A DNA stretch of 64,000 nt, from positions 1 through 64,000 of the forward strand of contig NZ_RQXW01000007.1 of the NCBI RefSeq assembly GCF_003957515.1. The letters run 5' to 3'. This DNA is from Amphritea opalescens (lineage in GTDB: Bacteria; Pseudomonadota; Gammaproteobacteria; Pseudomonadales; Balneatricaceae). A program made the translations under genes and the position numbers. Position 1 is the stretch's first letter. The number at the start of each line of letters is the position of its first letter. Under the pieces are notes generated by a model. The model saw nothing but the letters and a program-made list of their open reading frames with translations, had not been told where the DNA came from and did no database searches. This document shows positions 27,787 through 37,516 of this stretch, one piece after another.

Positions 27787-29304
27787 TCAGGCAACCGCAT
27801 CGGTAGCCATCTGAGCAGGGCAGTGAAGCTGGTTAAGAATGTCGCCATCGGGAGAGACCGATTCAAGATGGATATCGAACCCCCAGAGTCGGTGGAGGTG
27901 TTTAAGCACTTCATCGGTGTCGGGCGCTAAGGGTTGTTCGTTGTGCATATAGTGGCGCAGAGTAAGAGAGCGGTCGCCTCTGATATCGACGTTGTAGATC
28001 TGAATATTGGGCTCCCGATTGCCGATATTATAACTGGCCGCTAGATCCTCCCGTACTTTTTGATAACCGACATCGTTATGGATCGCGCTGATCTGCATCG
28101 TGCTGAGCGCCGCGTTATCGGTGATGGTAAAGAGTTTTAACTCGCGGATCATATGGGGGGATAGGTATTGTAGGATAAAGCTTTCGTCCTTGTAGTTGCG
28201 CATGGCATGTTGCAGTGTTTGCTGCCAATCACTGCCGGCGATATCGGGAAACCATTCGCGGTCTTCATCGGTGGGGTGTTCACAGATACGGCGGATATCC
28301 TGCATCATGCCGTACCCAAGCGCGTAAGGGTTGATGCCGTTGAAATAGGGCGAATCGAACGGCGGCTGATAGATAACACTGGTGTGGGAGTGGAGGAATT
28401 CCATGATAAACCCGTCGGTGACCAATCCTTCATCATGCAGGTGGTTGAGGAGGGTGTAATGCCAGAAACAGGCCCAGCCCTCATTCATGACCTGTGTTTG
28501 TCGTTGGGGATAGTAGTACTGAGCTATTTTACGGACAATACGCACTATTTCCCGTTGCCAAGGTTCGAGTAATGGGGCGTTTTTCTCAATAAAGTAGAGC
28601 AGGTTTTCTTCTGGGTCTTTAGGAAAGCGGGGAGCACTCTCTTTGACCACATCGTCCTTTTTCGGAATCGTGTTCCAGATCTGATTGAGGTGCCGTTGAA
28701 TATACTCTTCACGATCGAGGAGTCGGTTTTTTTCCTCTTCCGGGGTGATGGGCTGAGGGCGGAGGTAGCGGTTAACCCCATAGTTCATCAATGCATGGCA
28801 AGAATCTAACATCTGTTCCACCGCATCGACCCCATGGCGCTCTTCGCACTTGGCGATATAATTTTTGGCGAACAGTAGGTAGTCAATAATGGCCGACGCA
28901 TCGGTCCAAGTTTTAAAAAGATAGTTACCTTTAAAGAAGGAGTTGTGACCATAGCAGGCATGGGCGATCACCAGCGCCTGCATGGTCATGGTGTTTTCTT
29001 CCATTAAATAAGCGATGCAGGGATCGGAGTTGATAACGATTTCATAGGCCAGCCCCATTTGCCCCCTTTTATACTGCTGTTCGGTTGAGACAAACTGTTT
29101 GCCGAAAGACCAATGGTTATAGTTGAGCGGCATGCCTACCGACGAGTAGGCATCCATCATCTGCTCAGAGGTGATGACTTCGATCTGATTGGGATAGGTA
29201 TCCAGCCCATAATGCTCAGCCAATCGGGCAATCTCCTGATCGTATTGCTGAATGAGTTCGAAGGTCCATTCTGACCCAGTGGAAATCGGCTTTCGCTGTT
29301 TCAT
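27787..29304 (-). CDS. ycgB: SpoVR family protein (YcgB)
   Basis: 505 residues from ATG 29304, which has AAAGGAGT ten bases before it; an in-frame extension to 29382 would run into yeaH. The SpoVR domain includes PLNYNHWSFGKQF, HACYGHNSFFKGNY and NEGWACFWHYTLLNHLHDEG. In Bacillus SpoVR acts in spore cortex formation; in Gram-negatives the family is linked to stationary phase and stress and its chemistry is unsettled. Third gene of the prkA-yeaH-ycgB operon, four bases after yeaH. Confidence 0.93.
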   Translation of the reverse strand: MKQRKPISTGSEWTFELIQQYDQEIARLAEHYGLDTYPNQIEVITSEQMMDAYSSVGMPLNYNHWSFGKQFVSTEQQYKRGQMGLAYEIVINSDPCIAYLMEENTMTMQALVIAHACYGHNSFFKGNYLFKTWTDASAIIDYLLFAKNYIAKCEERHGVDAVEQMLDSCHALMNYGVNRYLRPQPITPEEEKNRLLDREEYIQRHLNQIWNTIPKKDDVVKESAPRFPKDPEENLLYFIEKNAPLLEPWQREIVRIVRKIAQYYYPQRQTQVMNEGWACFWHYTLLNHLHDEGLVTDGFIMEFLHSHTSVIYQPPFDSPYFNGINPYALGYGMMQDIRRICEHPTDEDREWFPDIAGSDWQQTLQHAMRNYKDESFILQYLSPHMIRELKLFTITDNAALSTMQISAIHNDVGYQKVREDLAASYNIGNREPNIQIYNVDIRGDRSLTLRHYMHNEQPLAPDTDEVLKHLHRLWGFDIHLESVSPDGDILNQLHCPAQMATDAVA

Positions 29305-29308
29305 GGAA

Positions 29309-30580
29309 TCACTCCTTTTTTTCAAACAGTTTACGGAAGACAGGATAGATATCGGATGGCTCAAGGATGGTTTGCATCGCAAAGGTATCGTTAAATTTCT
29401 CTTTGATTTGCTCGTATTCTAACCATAGGTTTTGATGGGGGCCGGTGGTGATTTCAACATATGCAAAGTATTGCACCAGTGGCAGAATGCGTTGTTCCAG
29501 TACTTCTCTACAGTGGTGCGAATCACCATCCCAGTTATCACCGTCCGATGCCTGGGCTACATAGACATTCCAATCGCCAGGAGGGTAACGTTCATTAATG
29601 ATCTCTGCACTGAGGTTGAGAGCGCTAGAGACGATGGTGCCGCCGGTTTCCCGGGAATAGAAAAACTCCTCCTCATCGACCTCCTTGGCATGGGTATGGT
29701 GGCGCACAAACACCACCTCTATTTTTTTATAACTGCGGGTTAAAAATAGATATAGCAGAATAAAAAACCGTTTAGCGATATCTTTGATGGATTGGGTCAT
29801 GGAGCCTGACACATCCATGACACAAAACATGACGGCTTTTGAGCTGGGGACCGGAGTGCGGATGAGGTTGTTATACTTCAGATCAAATTCATCAATAAAG
29901 GGCAGCCGTTTAATGTGTAGATTTAGGGCTTTAATCTCTTCATTGATGGCGACAATTTTCAAGGCGACCGCTTGACTGGGTAGTTGTCCCTCTAGAAGTT
30001 TGATCTCTTTTTTTAGTTCGCGGATTTTACGACGCTCTTTCCCTGACAGCGCAATTCGACGGGCATTGGCCGCCCGCAGTGAGCGTATAACATTGAGTTT
30101 GTCGGGAGAGCCGACACTGGTGAAACCCGCGCGGCGAACCTCAAAGCTGGTGGCGTCGCGCAGCTGTTTTTTGATCATGTTGGGCAGTTCGAGATCCTCA
30201 AACATGAAATCGAGAAACTCTTCTTGATTGATCTGGAAGGTGAATTCATCTTCGCCTTCCCCCTGATTGCTAGCCTGCCCCTGACCTGTACCGCCGCCAC
30301 CGCCTTCGGGGCGTTTAATTTCATCGCCCACCACGAACTCTTGATTGCCGGGGAGCACCCGTTGGCGAATACCGCCACTGCCATGGTGAAAGAGCGGCTC
30401 GGAAATATCCTTGCTGGGTATGCTGACTTCCCCACCTTGATCAATATCACGGATGCTGCGGGTGTTTACCGCGTCTTCAACGGCTCGCTTAATATGTTTC
30501 TTATAGCGGCGAAGAAAGCGCTGCCGATTGACGGTGCTTTTTTTCTTCGCGTTGAGGCGACGGTCGATGATATAGCTCAT
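29309..30580 (-). CDS. yeaH: YeaH/YhbH family (DUF444) VWA-like protein
   Basis: 423 residues. The N-terminal part is basic ([28 protein letters not shown]), then comes a glycine-rich linker ([13 protein letters not shown] near 92). The C-terminal half has a VWA-like fold with metal-site motif [12 protein letters not shown]. In enterobacteria it is co-expressed with YeaG under nitrogen starvation and stationary phase. Lies 35 bases after prkA in the same operon. Confidence 0.95.
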   Translation of the reverse strand: MSYIIDRRLNAKKKSTVNRQRFLRRYKKHIKRAVEDAVNTRSIRDIDQGGEVSIPSKDISEPLFHHGSGGIRQRVLPGNQEFVVGDEIKRPEGGGGGTGQGQASNQGEGEDEFTFQINQEEFLDFMFEDLELPNMIKKQLRDATSFEVRRAGFTSVGSPDKLNVIRSLRAANARRIALSGKERRKIRELKKEIKLLEGQLPSQAVALKIVAINEEIKALNLHIKRLPFIDEFDLKYNNLIRTPVPSSKAVMFCVMDVSGSMTQSIKDIAKRFFILLYLFLTRSYKKIEVVFVRHHTHAKEVDEEEFFYSRETGGTIVSSALNLSAEIINERYPPGDWNVYVAQASDGDNWDGDSHHCREVLEQRILPLVQYFAYVEITTGPHQNLWLEYEQIKEKFNDTFAMQTILEPSDIYPVFRKLFEKKE

Positions 30581-30615
30581 ACAACGCTCTCCTAGTCACG
30601 ACTTAGGTAAGCCCC

Positions 30616-32538
30616 TTATTGGGATTTACGCACCCTGATGTACCACTCTGATAGCAACCGAACCTGTTTCTCGGTATAACCGCGCTCGGTCATCCGCTTA
30701 ACAAATTCACTGTGCTTGTTTTGATCTTCAGTGGAGGCCTTGGGGTTAAAGGAGATGACCGGTAGAAGGTCCTCGGTGTTAGAGAACATCTTCTTCTCAA
30801 TCACGGTACGCATCTTCTCGTAGCTGTTCCACGCGGGGTTTTTGCCGTCGTTTTCTGCGCGTGCCCGTAACACAAAGTTGACGATCTCGTGACGGAAGTC
30901 TTTCGGGTTACTGATGCCCGCCGGCTTCTCGATTTTTTCGAGCTCTTCACTAATCGCCTGACGATTGAGTATATCGCCGGTATCGGGGTCGCGGTATTCC
31001 TGATCTTGAATCCAGAAATCAGCATAGGTGACGTAACGATCAAAGATGTTTTGGCCGTATTCAGAGTAGGATTCCAGATAGGCGGTTTGAATCTCTTTGC
31101 CGAGATATTCGATATATTTGGGCGAGATATACTCTTTGAGATAGCCGATCAGTTTGTCATGGGTTTCCTGCGGAAACTGTTGCTGTTCGATCTGTTGTTC
31201 AAGCACATACATCAGATGAACCGGATTGGCGGCGATCTCGGTGGAATCGAAGTTGAATACCTTGGAGAGAATCTTAAAGGCAAACCGCGTCGAGATACCC
31301 TCCATCCCCTCATCAACACCAGCATTGTCCTTATATTCCTGCATCGATTTGGCTTTGGGGTCGGTGTCTTTTAGGTTTTCACCGTTGTAGATCCGCATTT
31401 TTGAATAGATATTAGAGTTTTCTGGCTCTTTGAGTCGGGACAGTACGGTAAACTGCGCCAACATATTGAGCGTGTCAGGCGCGCAGGGCGACTGGGCAAG
31501 TGAACTGTTTTCCAGCAGTTTCTGGTAGATTTTTACCTCTTCCGACACCCGCATACAGTAAGGGACTTTGACAATATAAACACGGTCGATAAAGGCTTCG
31601 TTGGTTTTGTTATTTTTGAAGGTCTGCCACTCAGACTCATTGGAGTGGGCCATAATGATGCCATCAAAAGGAATAGCGGCCATGCCTTCCGTACTGTTGT
31701 AGTTACCTTCCTGTGTCGCGGTGAGTAATGGATGAAGAACCTTGATGGGGGCTTTGAACATCTCGACAAATTCCATCATGCCCTGGTTCGCATGGCAGAG
31801 TGCACCGGAGAAACTATAGGCATCGGGGTCGTGTTGCGGAAACTCTTCGAGCATACGAATATCCACTTTACCCACGAGACTAGAGATATCCTGATTGTTT
31901 TCATCGCCGGGCTCTGTTTTGGCGACAGCAATTTGATTAAGAATCGAGGGGTAGAGTTTAACCACGCGGAACTGGGAAATATCCCCGCCAAACTCATGCA
32001 GACGTTTAACCGCCCATGGGGACATCAAGCCTTTGATATAGCGCAGCGGAATATTGTACTCCTCTTCGAGGATAGCGCCGTCCTCGAGTGGGTTAAATAA
32101 CCCTAAGGGGGATTCATGAATCGGTGAGCCTTTAATGGCATAGAAGGGGGTATGCTCCATCAGGGCTTTTAGGCGTTCGGCGAGTGATGATTTACCGCCC
32201 CCGACCGGCCCGAGCAAATAGAGGATCTGTTTACGTTCTTCGAGCCCTTGAGCAGCATGTTTAAAGTAATCGACAATCTGCTCGATGGCATTTTCCATGC
32301 CGTAGAACTCATAGAAAGCGGGGTAGCGGCGGATCATTTTGTTAGAAAAAATACGACTCAACTGTGGATCCCGAGAGGTATCGATCAGCTCGGGCTCGCC
32401 GATAGCCGCCAGTAAACGCTCTGAGGCACTGGCATAGGCCAATGGATCATTCTTACAAATCTCGAGGTACTCCTGTAGGGAGTATTCCTCTTCCTGTTTG
32501 GAGTCGTAACGCGCTTTATATCGTTCAAAAATACTCAT
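30616..32538 (-). CDS. yeaG: PrkA family serine protein kinase (YeaG)
   Basis: 640 residues, as in E. coli YeaG. The N-terminal AAA+ domain has the Walker A site LGPVGGGKSSLAERL at about 109-123. The C-terminal PrkA domain is related to protein kinases. It is the first gene of the prkA-yeaH-ycgB operon; the products likely act together in a nutrient-stress response. The 178-base region upstream (32539-32716) should hold the promoter. Confidence 0.95.
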   Translation of the reverse strand: MSIFERYKARYDSKQEEEYSLQEYLEICKNDPLAYASASERLLAAIGEPELIDTSRDPQLSRIFSNKMIRRYPAFYEFYGMENAIEQIVDYFKHAAQGLEERKQILYLLGPVGGGKSSLAERLKALMEHTPFYAIKGSPIHESPLGLFNPLEDGAILEEEYNIPLRYIKGLMSPWAVKRLHEFGGDISQFRVVKLYPSILNQIAVAKTEPGDENNQDISSLVGKVDIRMLEEFPQHDPDAYSFSGALCHANQGMMEFVEMFKAPIKVLHPLLTATQEGNYNSTEGMAAIPFDGIIMAHSNESEWQTFKNNKTNEAFIDRVYIVKVPYCMRVSEEVKIYQKLLENSSLAQSPCAPDTLNMLAQFTVLSRLKEPENSNIYSKMRIYNGENLKDTDPKAKSMQEYKDNAGVDEGMEGISTRFAFKILSKVFNFDSTEIAANPVHLMYVLEQQIEQQQFPQETHDKLIGYLKEYISPKYIEYLGKEIQTAYLESYSEYGQNIFDRYVTYADFWIQDQEYRDPDTGDILNRQAISEELEKIEKPAGISNPKDFRHEIVNFVLRARAENDGKNPAWNSYEKMRTVIEKKMFSNTEDLLPVISFNPKASTEDQNKHSEFVKRMTERGYTEKQVRLLSEWYIRVRKSQ

Positions 32539-32716
32539 ATGCCACCTTCCTGCTATAGTCTGACCCGGTTAGGCTAACGTCGCAAATAGCCCGAAACTGG
32601 TTGTGGTCTTAGATCACCTACTCACACTGATACTGAGTATAAGTCTAGTTCATGGAGAACTAGCTGGTAGAAAATCTATGATTTTTTTATCCTCGTTGTG
32701 GTGAATTGTTTTTTTA

Positions 32717-33832
32717 TTAACTAATTGATTCTTTGGCTAAATCGTCTATTACAGCACGTAAAAACCTTGCTGCTTCTCCTCCGGTTGCCGCCCGGTGATC
32801 AAAGGTGAGAGACAGCGGCATCATGCGATGTATCACCACCTGATTAGCGACGGGAACAACCTGTTCTCGAATGACACCCGCGCCTAAAATGGCCACGCTG
32901 GGGGGGACAACAATCGGGCTGGCATAACGTCCGGCAATGGTGCCGAAATTACTCAAGGTTATACTGGCACCCTGAAGTTCAGCCGGTGGGATCGTGCGGT
33001 TTATGACATCCTCCCTGAGCCGATTTAACCCCTGACGAATATCCTCCAGCTTCCGGTTGCCGATATCTCTCAGCACCGGCACAAACAGACCCTGAGCGGT
33101 ATCCACGGCCACGCCTAGGTTAATTTGATCCAGCATTCTTCGTGCCAATTGCTGGCCATCGAACCAGCTGTTCAGCGTCGGTTCCGCTTTGCAGCCCGCG
33201 GCAACCGCATGTATCAGCCGAATAGTGATATCTTCAGTGGTGGCCCAAGAGTGGATATCCACATCTTCACAAAGTGTCACGGGGACGACCTGAGCATGGG
33301 CTAGTGCCATATTTCGAGCCATCTGTTTGCGGACGCCCCGTAATGGTTCAGCTTTGCCATGGGTTTGATCCGTTTTTGCCAGCCGTTCGATATCATTAAC
33401 CGTGAGTTGGCCATCTTGACCGCTGCCGTGTACATGGTCGGTGGCAACATCGAGGCGCTGGGCCAATGAGCGAACGGCGGGTGTCATTGTTTGACGATAG
33501 GCTTGGGTACTAGGCGCGGCGCCGATAAAAAAATGATCCGCCGAGCCGTTATCGGATGCTCGTTTTAACTCTCCGACCACGGTACCACTGTCATCCTCTT
33601 CGCCGGCAAACTCCAATAACGGTTCGCCTGTGTGAATGGTCTCACCCGCTTGGCCAAACAGGTGAACGACCACGCCATCCTGGGGTGAGGGAATTTCAAT
33701 GATTGCTTTTGCTGTTTCAACGGTCACTAATATTTGATCTGTTTTGACGAGGTCACCTTCGCTGATCATCCACTCGACAATTTCAGCTTCGGGTAATCCT
33801 TCCCCAAGATCGGGTAGCTTGAAATATTTCAT
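32717..33832 (-). CDS. bkdB: Dihydrolipoamide acyltransferase (E2) of a branched-chain 2-oxoacid dehydrogenase
   Basis: 371 residues. One lipoyl domain (1-80) has the lipoylated K42 in ETAKAIIEIPSP. A peripheral-subunit-binding domain lies at about 116-151 (TPAVRSLAQRLDV, GQLTVNDIERL), then the acyltransferase core. The usual HRxxDG catalytic motif reads HRAATGG, with threonine at the aspartate position. Transfers the acyl group to CoA. Overlaps the E1 beta gene by four bases. Branched-chain specificity is inferred from the adjacent leucine dehydrogenase. Confidence 0.9.
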   Translation of the reverse strand: MKYFKLPDLGEGLPEAEIVEWMISEGDLVKTDQILVTVETAKAIIEIPSPQDGVVVHLFGQAGETIHTGEPLLEFAGEEDDSGTVVGELKRASDNGSADHFFIGAAPSTQAYRQTMTPAVRSLAQRLDVATDHVHGSGQDGQLTVNDIERLAKTDQTHGKAEPLRGVRKQMARNMALAHAQVVPVTLCEDVDIHSWATTEDITIRLIHAVAAGCKAEPTLNSWFDGQQLARRMLDQINLGVAVDTAQGLFVPVLRDIGNRKLEDIRQGLNRLREDVINRTIPPAELQGASITLSNFGTIAGRYASPIVVPPSVAILGAGVIREQVVPVANQVVIHRMMPLSLTFDHRAATGGEAARFLRAVIDDLAKESIS

Positions 33833-34809
33833 GAGAACTCCAGTGTGGTTTTAACCGCCTCAAGAATGTCGGCGGTATTCGGCATATAGTGATTTTCCAT
33901 GCGGTAGTAGGGCATGACGGTGTCATAACCGGTTACTCGGTTTATGGGGGCTTGTAGATTAACGAGGCCGCGTTCGGCGAGGGTAGCGGATATCTCTGCA
34001 CCGACAGCGCAGCTTTTCGGCGCTTCGTGGATAATGACGCAACGGCCGGTTTTTGCCACGGAGGCGAGCATCGTTTCATGGTCAATGGGATTGAGTGTGA
34101 CAACATCGATTACTTCGCAACTGACCCCTTGTTGGGCGAGATGATCGGCGGCTTCGAGGGTTTCTTTGATCATCGCGCCCCAGCTGATGAGGGTGATATC
34201 GTTGCCTTCTCGTAGGGTATAGCAGGTATCCAAAGGGAGAGCCTGACCACTGTCTTCGACCGGTTGAGCATTGAGTCGATAGATCCTTTTGGGCTCCATA
34301 AAGAGTACCGGATCGGGGTTACGAATAGCGGCTAACAGCAACCCATAGGCGCGGGCCGGCGAGGAGGGGATCACCACTCTGAGTCCGGGAATCTGGGCAA
34401 ACAGCGCTTCGGTGCTCTCTGAATGGTGCTCCGGTGCATGGATACCGCCGCCAAAAGGCACACGCAGCACCATCGGACAGTGGAGCCGTCCACGGGTACG
34501 GTGACGTAATCGCGCGGCGTGGCCGATGAGGTGCTCCATCGTTGGCAGTATAAAACCCATAAATTGTATCTCTGCCACGGGTTTGAGCCCTTGAGATGCC
34601 ATGCCGACGGAGAGGCCCGCTATCATTGTTTCGGCCAATGGGGTATCTAAGACGCGTTTAAGGCCAAACTCGTCCCGCAGGCCAACGGTAGCCCGAAAGA
34701 CACCACCGTTAACACCGACATCTTCTCCGAGGATGATGACTGAGTCGTCTTGACGCATTGCGGATTTCAAGGCGAGATTTATCGCTTCAACCATGGTCAT
34801 CTTATTCAT
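33829..34809 (-). CDS. bkdA2: 2-oxoacid dehydrogenase E1 component, beta subunit
   Basis: 326 residues. Transketolase-like pyrimidine-binding domain with VIILGEDVGVNGGVFRAT, FDTPLAE-like LDTPLAETMIAG, and the C-terminal domain with SWGAMIKETLEAAD and VITGYD-like RVTGYDTVMPYYRMENHYMP. Pairs with the alpha subunit, whose gene it overlaps by eight bases, to decarboxylate 2-oxoacids on thiamine diphosphate. Confidence 0.93.
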   Translation of the reverse strand: MNKMTMVEAINLALKSAMRQDDSVIILGEDVGVNGGVFRATVGLRDEFGLKRVLDTPLAETMIAGLSVGMASQGLKPVAEIQFMGFILPTMEHLIGHAARLRHRTRGRLHCPMVLRVPFGGGIHAPEHHSESTEALFAQIPGLRVVIPSSPARAYGLLLAAIRNPDPVLFMEPKRIYRLNAQPVEDSGQALPLDTCYTLREGNDITLISWGAMIKETLEAADHLAQQGVSCEVIDVVTLNPIDHETMLASVAKTGRCVIIHEAPKSCAVGAEISATLAERGLVNLQAPINRVTGYDTVMPYYRMENHYMPNTADILEAVKTTLEFS

Positions 34810-35890
34810 GATGGCTTCCTCCCGGCTGTGCGTTGCGGATCAAGCGCGCGCGTTGTTCTTGTAAGGCTGCGGGTAGCTCTGCATAGAGAAAATCGATCAG
34901 GTGTTCCACCGGCGGATTTTCTTGTTGCAGATAACGCTCTATCCCCTGTTGGATTAACTGAGCAACCTCGTTTTGCCATGCGCTTTCCTGAACTTCGTCC
35001 CACCACCCTTTTTGATGGAGAAAGGTCTGTAGACGCTTAATCGGCTCCCGTTCCCACGCGGCTTTTAACTCCTCATTGTTGCGGTAACGGGTAGCATCAT
35101 CGGCGGTGGTGTGATCTGACAGGCGATAGCTGATGGCCTCGATTAAGGTGGCACCTTTGCCTTCTCTCGCGTGTTGCAGGGCGTTGCTGACCGATTCGTG
35201 CAGTGCTATCACATCATTACCGTCAACCTGCTCACCACGGATACCCGCGCCGATCGCCTTCTGGGCCAATGTCGGTGCGCCGCACTGTAAGGATCGGGGT
35301 ACGGAGATCGCCCACTGGTTATTATTAACCATAAAGACAACGGGGAGTTGCCATGCGCCGGCGACATTCAGCGCTTCCATAAAATCGCCTTTAGAGGTTG
35401 CACCATCACCGCAGACGGTGACGACCGCGCGTTTTTCGCCACGTATCTTCATGGCGGTTGCCACACCGGTCGCATGTAGCGCCTGTGTGGCGATCGGCAC
35501 CGCGTTAGGAAAATCCTCTCCCATCGCTGCGGCGGCATTACCCCGTTCATCACCGCCCCAATAACTCAGCAGGTCTTCCATTGATAGTCCACGTAGCATC
35601 TGTAATGCATGGTTACGGTAGTAGGGTACTAGCACATCATTGGGTTGCATGCGTTCACCTAGCACGACTTCGATTGCTTCGGCGCCTAAAAGCGACGCAT
35701 AAGTGCCCATCTGTCCGGTACGTTGTAGGGCGATAATCTTATTGTCCAACTGCCGTGCTAGCACCATATTGCGGTAGTAACTGACTAAGGTGTCCGGCTG
35801 TTCTGTCCAGCTAGGTAGTGGTTGTTCTGCTTGGCCGCTGGCGGAAAGAAAGCGGCTGAAATTGATTTGAGCCTGATAGATAGTTTCCAT
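34802..35890 (-). CDS. bkdA1: 2-oxoacid dehydrogenase E1 component, alpha subunit
   Basis: 362 residues. The thiamine diphosphate motif starts VCGDGATSKGDFMEALN and ends VFMVNNNQWAIS (GDG to NN, about 159-190). RLSDHTTADDATRYR is the conserved phosphorylation-loop region. The N-terminal QPDTLVSYYRNMVLARQLD fits bacterial branched-chain E1 alpha. First subunit of the complex in this operon, 20 bases after the leucine dehydrogenase gene. Confidence 0.92.
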   Translation of the reverse strand: METIYQAQINFSRFLSASGQAEQPLPSWTEQPDTLVSYYRNMVLARQLDNKIIALQRTGQMGTYASLLGAEAIEVVLGERMQPNDVLVPYYRNHALQMLRGLSMEDLLSYWGGDERGNAAAAMGEDFPNAVPIATQALHATGVATAMKIRGEKRAVVTVCGDGATSKGDFMEALNVAGAWQLPVVFMVNNNQWAISVPRSLQCGAPTLAQKAIGAGIRGEQVDGNDVIALHESVSNALQHAREGKGATLIEAISYRLSDHTTADDATRYRNNEELKAAWEREPIKRLQTFLHQKGWWDEVQESAWQNEVAQLIQQGIERYLQQENPPVEHLIDFLYAELPAALQEQRARLIRNAQPGGSHHE

Positions 35891-35910
35891 CGAGAGTCTC
35901 CTTATACGGG

Positions 35911-36948
35911 CTATTGCGCTGCTAAGCGGGCTTGACGAATGATCATCTCAGCGCGGATGTCGGCGATATGGCTGGTGGGCTGTTTATCAGCCTCGGCGTG
36001 TTGATAAAGCTCGCTGAGTGACGCATAAATCTGGGTGACTTTTTGCTGAATCACGGTCTCTTTCTGTCCGCTGTGATGCAGGGCGACAAAGATAAGCCCG
36101 CCGGCATTAATCAGGTAATCTGGGGCGTAGAGGATGCCGCGACGATAGAGCATTTCGCCCTGATGGTTATCCGACAGCTGGTTATTGGCTGAGCCGGCTA
36201 TTATTGCGCATTTGAAGCGATCAACTGTGTCGGGGTTGATAATAGCGCCGAGTCCGCAGGGGCAAAATATATCGGCAACGACATCGTAGATTTCGTCTTC
36301 AGCGACAGCGGTTGCTGCAAACTCAGTGACGGCTTGCGCGACTTTATCGGGATCGATATCGGTCACGGTGAGCCGAGCGCCGGCTGCGTGGAGCAGCTTT
36401 GCAAGCGCATAACCAACATGCCCAAGGCCCTGAAGGGCGATATGGATATGATTTAAGTCTGGGGAACCAAAGCGGAACTTAGCGCTGGCGCGAATCCCTT
36501 CAAACACCCCTTTTGCCGTTGAGGGCGAAGGGTCTCCCATTGTTTGAGTGCAGGTTACAAATGGGGTCTGGGTGGCAATATTATCCATGTCGGTGGTCTG
36601 AGTGCCGCTGTCCATGGCGGTAATGTAGCGTCCGCCTAGACTATCGACAAAGCGACCAAAGCTTTGCATCAATTGCTCAGGGTGATAAAGCTTAGCGGGT
36701 TTTAAAATCACCGCCTTGCCGCCACCGTGAGGTAGGTCGGCGAGGGCTGATTTATAGCTCATGCCTTTGGCTAGCCGAATAGCGTCAGTGATGGCCGCTG
36801 CCGTGCTAGGATAGGGAATAAAGCGACAGCCACCGATGGCTGGGCCACGAAAAGTATCATGGATGGCGATTATGGCTTGTAAACCGGACGCGGAATCTTG
36901 CCAGAAATGCAGATCCTGTAGGCCGGTACTGTCCATCTGTCTAAACAT
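35911..36948 (-). CDS. ldh: Leucine (branched-chain amino acid) dehydrogenase
   Basis: 345 residues. Glu/Leu/Phe/Val dehydrogenase family: oxidative deamination of leucine, valine and isoleucine with NAD to 2-oxoacids. The catalytic lysines are in KGMSYKSALADLPHGGGKAV, and the Rossmann loop is LQGLGHVGYALAKLL. ATG 36948 is preferred over GTG 36984 because GGAGGA lies just before it. First gene of the operon, feeding its product to the E1/E2 enzymes downstream. Confidence 0.9.
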   Translation of the reverse strand: MFRQMDSTGLQDLHFWQDSASGLQAIIAIHDTFRGPAIGGCRFIPYPSTAAAITDAIRLAKGMSYKSALADLPHGGGKAVILKPAKLYHPEQLMQSFGRFVDSLGGRYITAMDSGTQTTDMDNIATQTPFVTCTQTMGDPSPSTAKGVFEGIRASAKFRFGSPDLNHIHIALQGLGHVGYALAKLLHAAGARLTVTDIDPDKVAQAVTEFAATAVAEDEIYDVVADIFCPCGLGAIINPDTVDRFKCAIIAGSANNQLSDNHQGEMLYRRGILYAPDYLINAGGLIFVALHHSGQKETVIQQKVTQIYASLSELYQHAEADKQPTSHIADIRAEMIIRQARLAAQ

Positions 36949-37516
36949 GACGGGATCCTCCGTACGCGTTTCAAACGTTGGCACTACCTTGGTATTAATG
37001 TCTTGTAGAGAGAGGGGTTATCCACTATCTCTTGTCTGTCATAAGCGATTTTTTGGATCGATTGATGACTTTGCTATACCTTTTGGATAGCACAGGTTGG
37101 CGGAAAGTTCAGCTCGCTGATCGGTTCAGAAAATAGTTTTACGCCGTTATATGGCCTAATGAGGTCTTTTTCTGCAGCGCATTAAATGCTGTGATGGCAA
37201 GGGATTGCCGTGAGATATAAGGGGGAAGCTGCGGCTGGAGTCTTAGCGTGATATTTTTTTATAAAAAAATTGCGGCTTGAATAAAACAGAAAGCTTGCTA
37301 CCTAAAGTGGTAATGCCGTTAACAGTGGCTAAAATCTATAAAAAATCACTAAAACAGGGTGTTTATCTGTAAATGAGCGTTAAACTTAGATTTAGATGGT
37401 CGCTGGCTAGATATAATGCCTTCTGTGAGGTGGAATACAGCTGCAAAAGCCGACTTTATCGGTATAATTCTGTTAATGTTAAATTTTTTCAGTGTTAAAG
37501 GTTGCTAGTCTGAGTT
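36949..37516. other. Divergent intergenic region between ldh and the L,D-transpeptidase gene
   Basis: 568 bases, AT-rich in the right part. TATAAT hexamers at 37412 and 37463 on the plus strand are candidate -10 sites for the transpeptidase gene, but neither has a convincing -35. An A/T-only palindromic run (ATTTTTTTATAAAAAAAT, 37253-37270) sits mid-region. No gene seen. Confidence 0.55.

Noticed and set aside
27787-32538. Evidence for sporulation
   Set aside because: SpoVR and PrkA homologues are common in non-sporulating Gram-negatives; no other sporulation gene is present.
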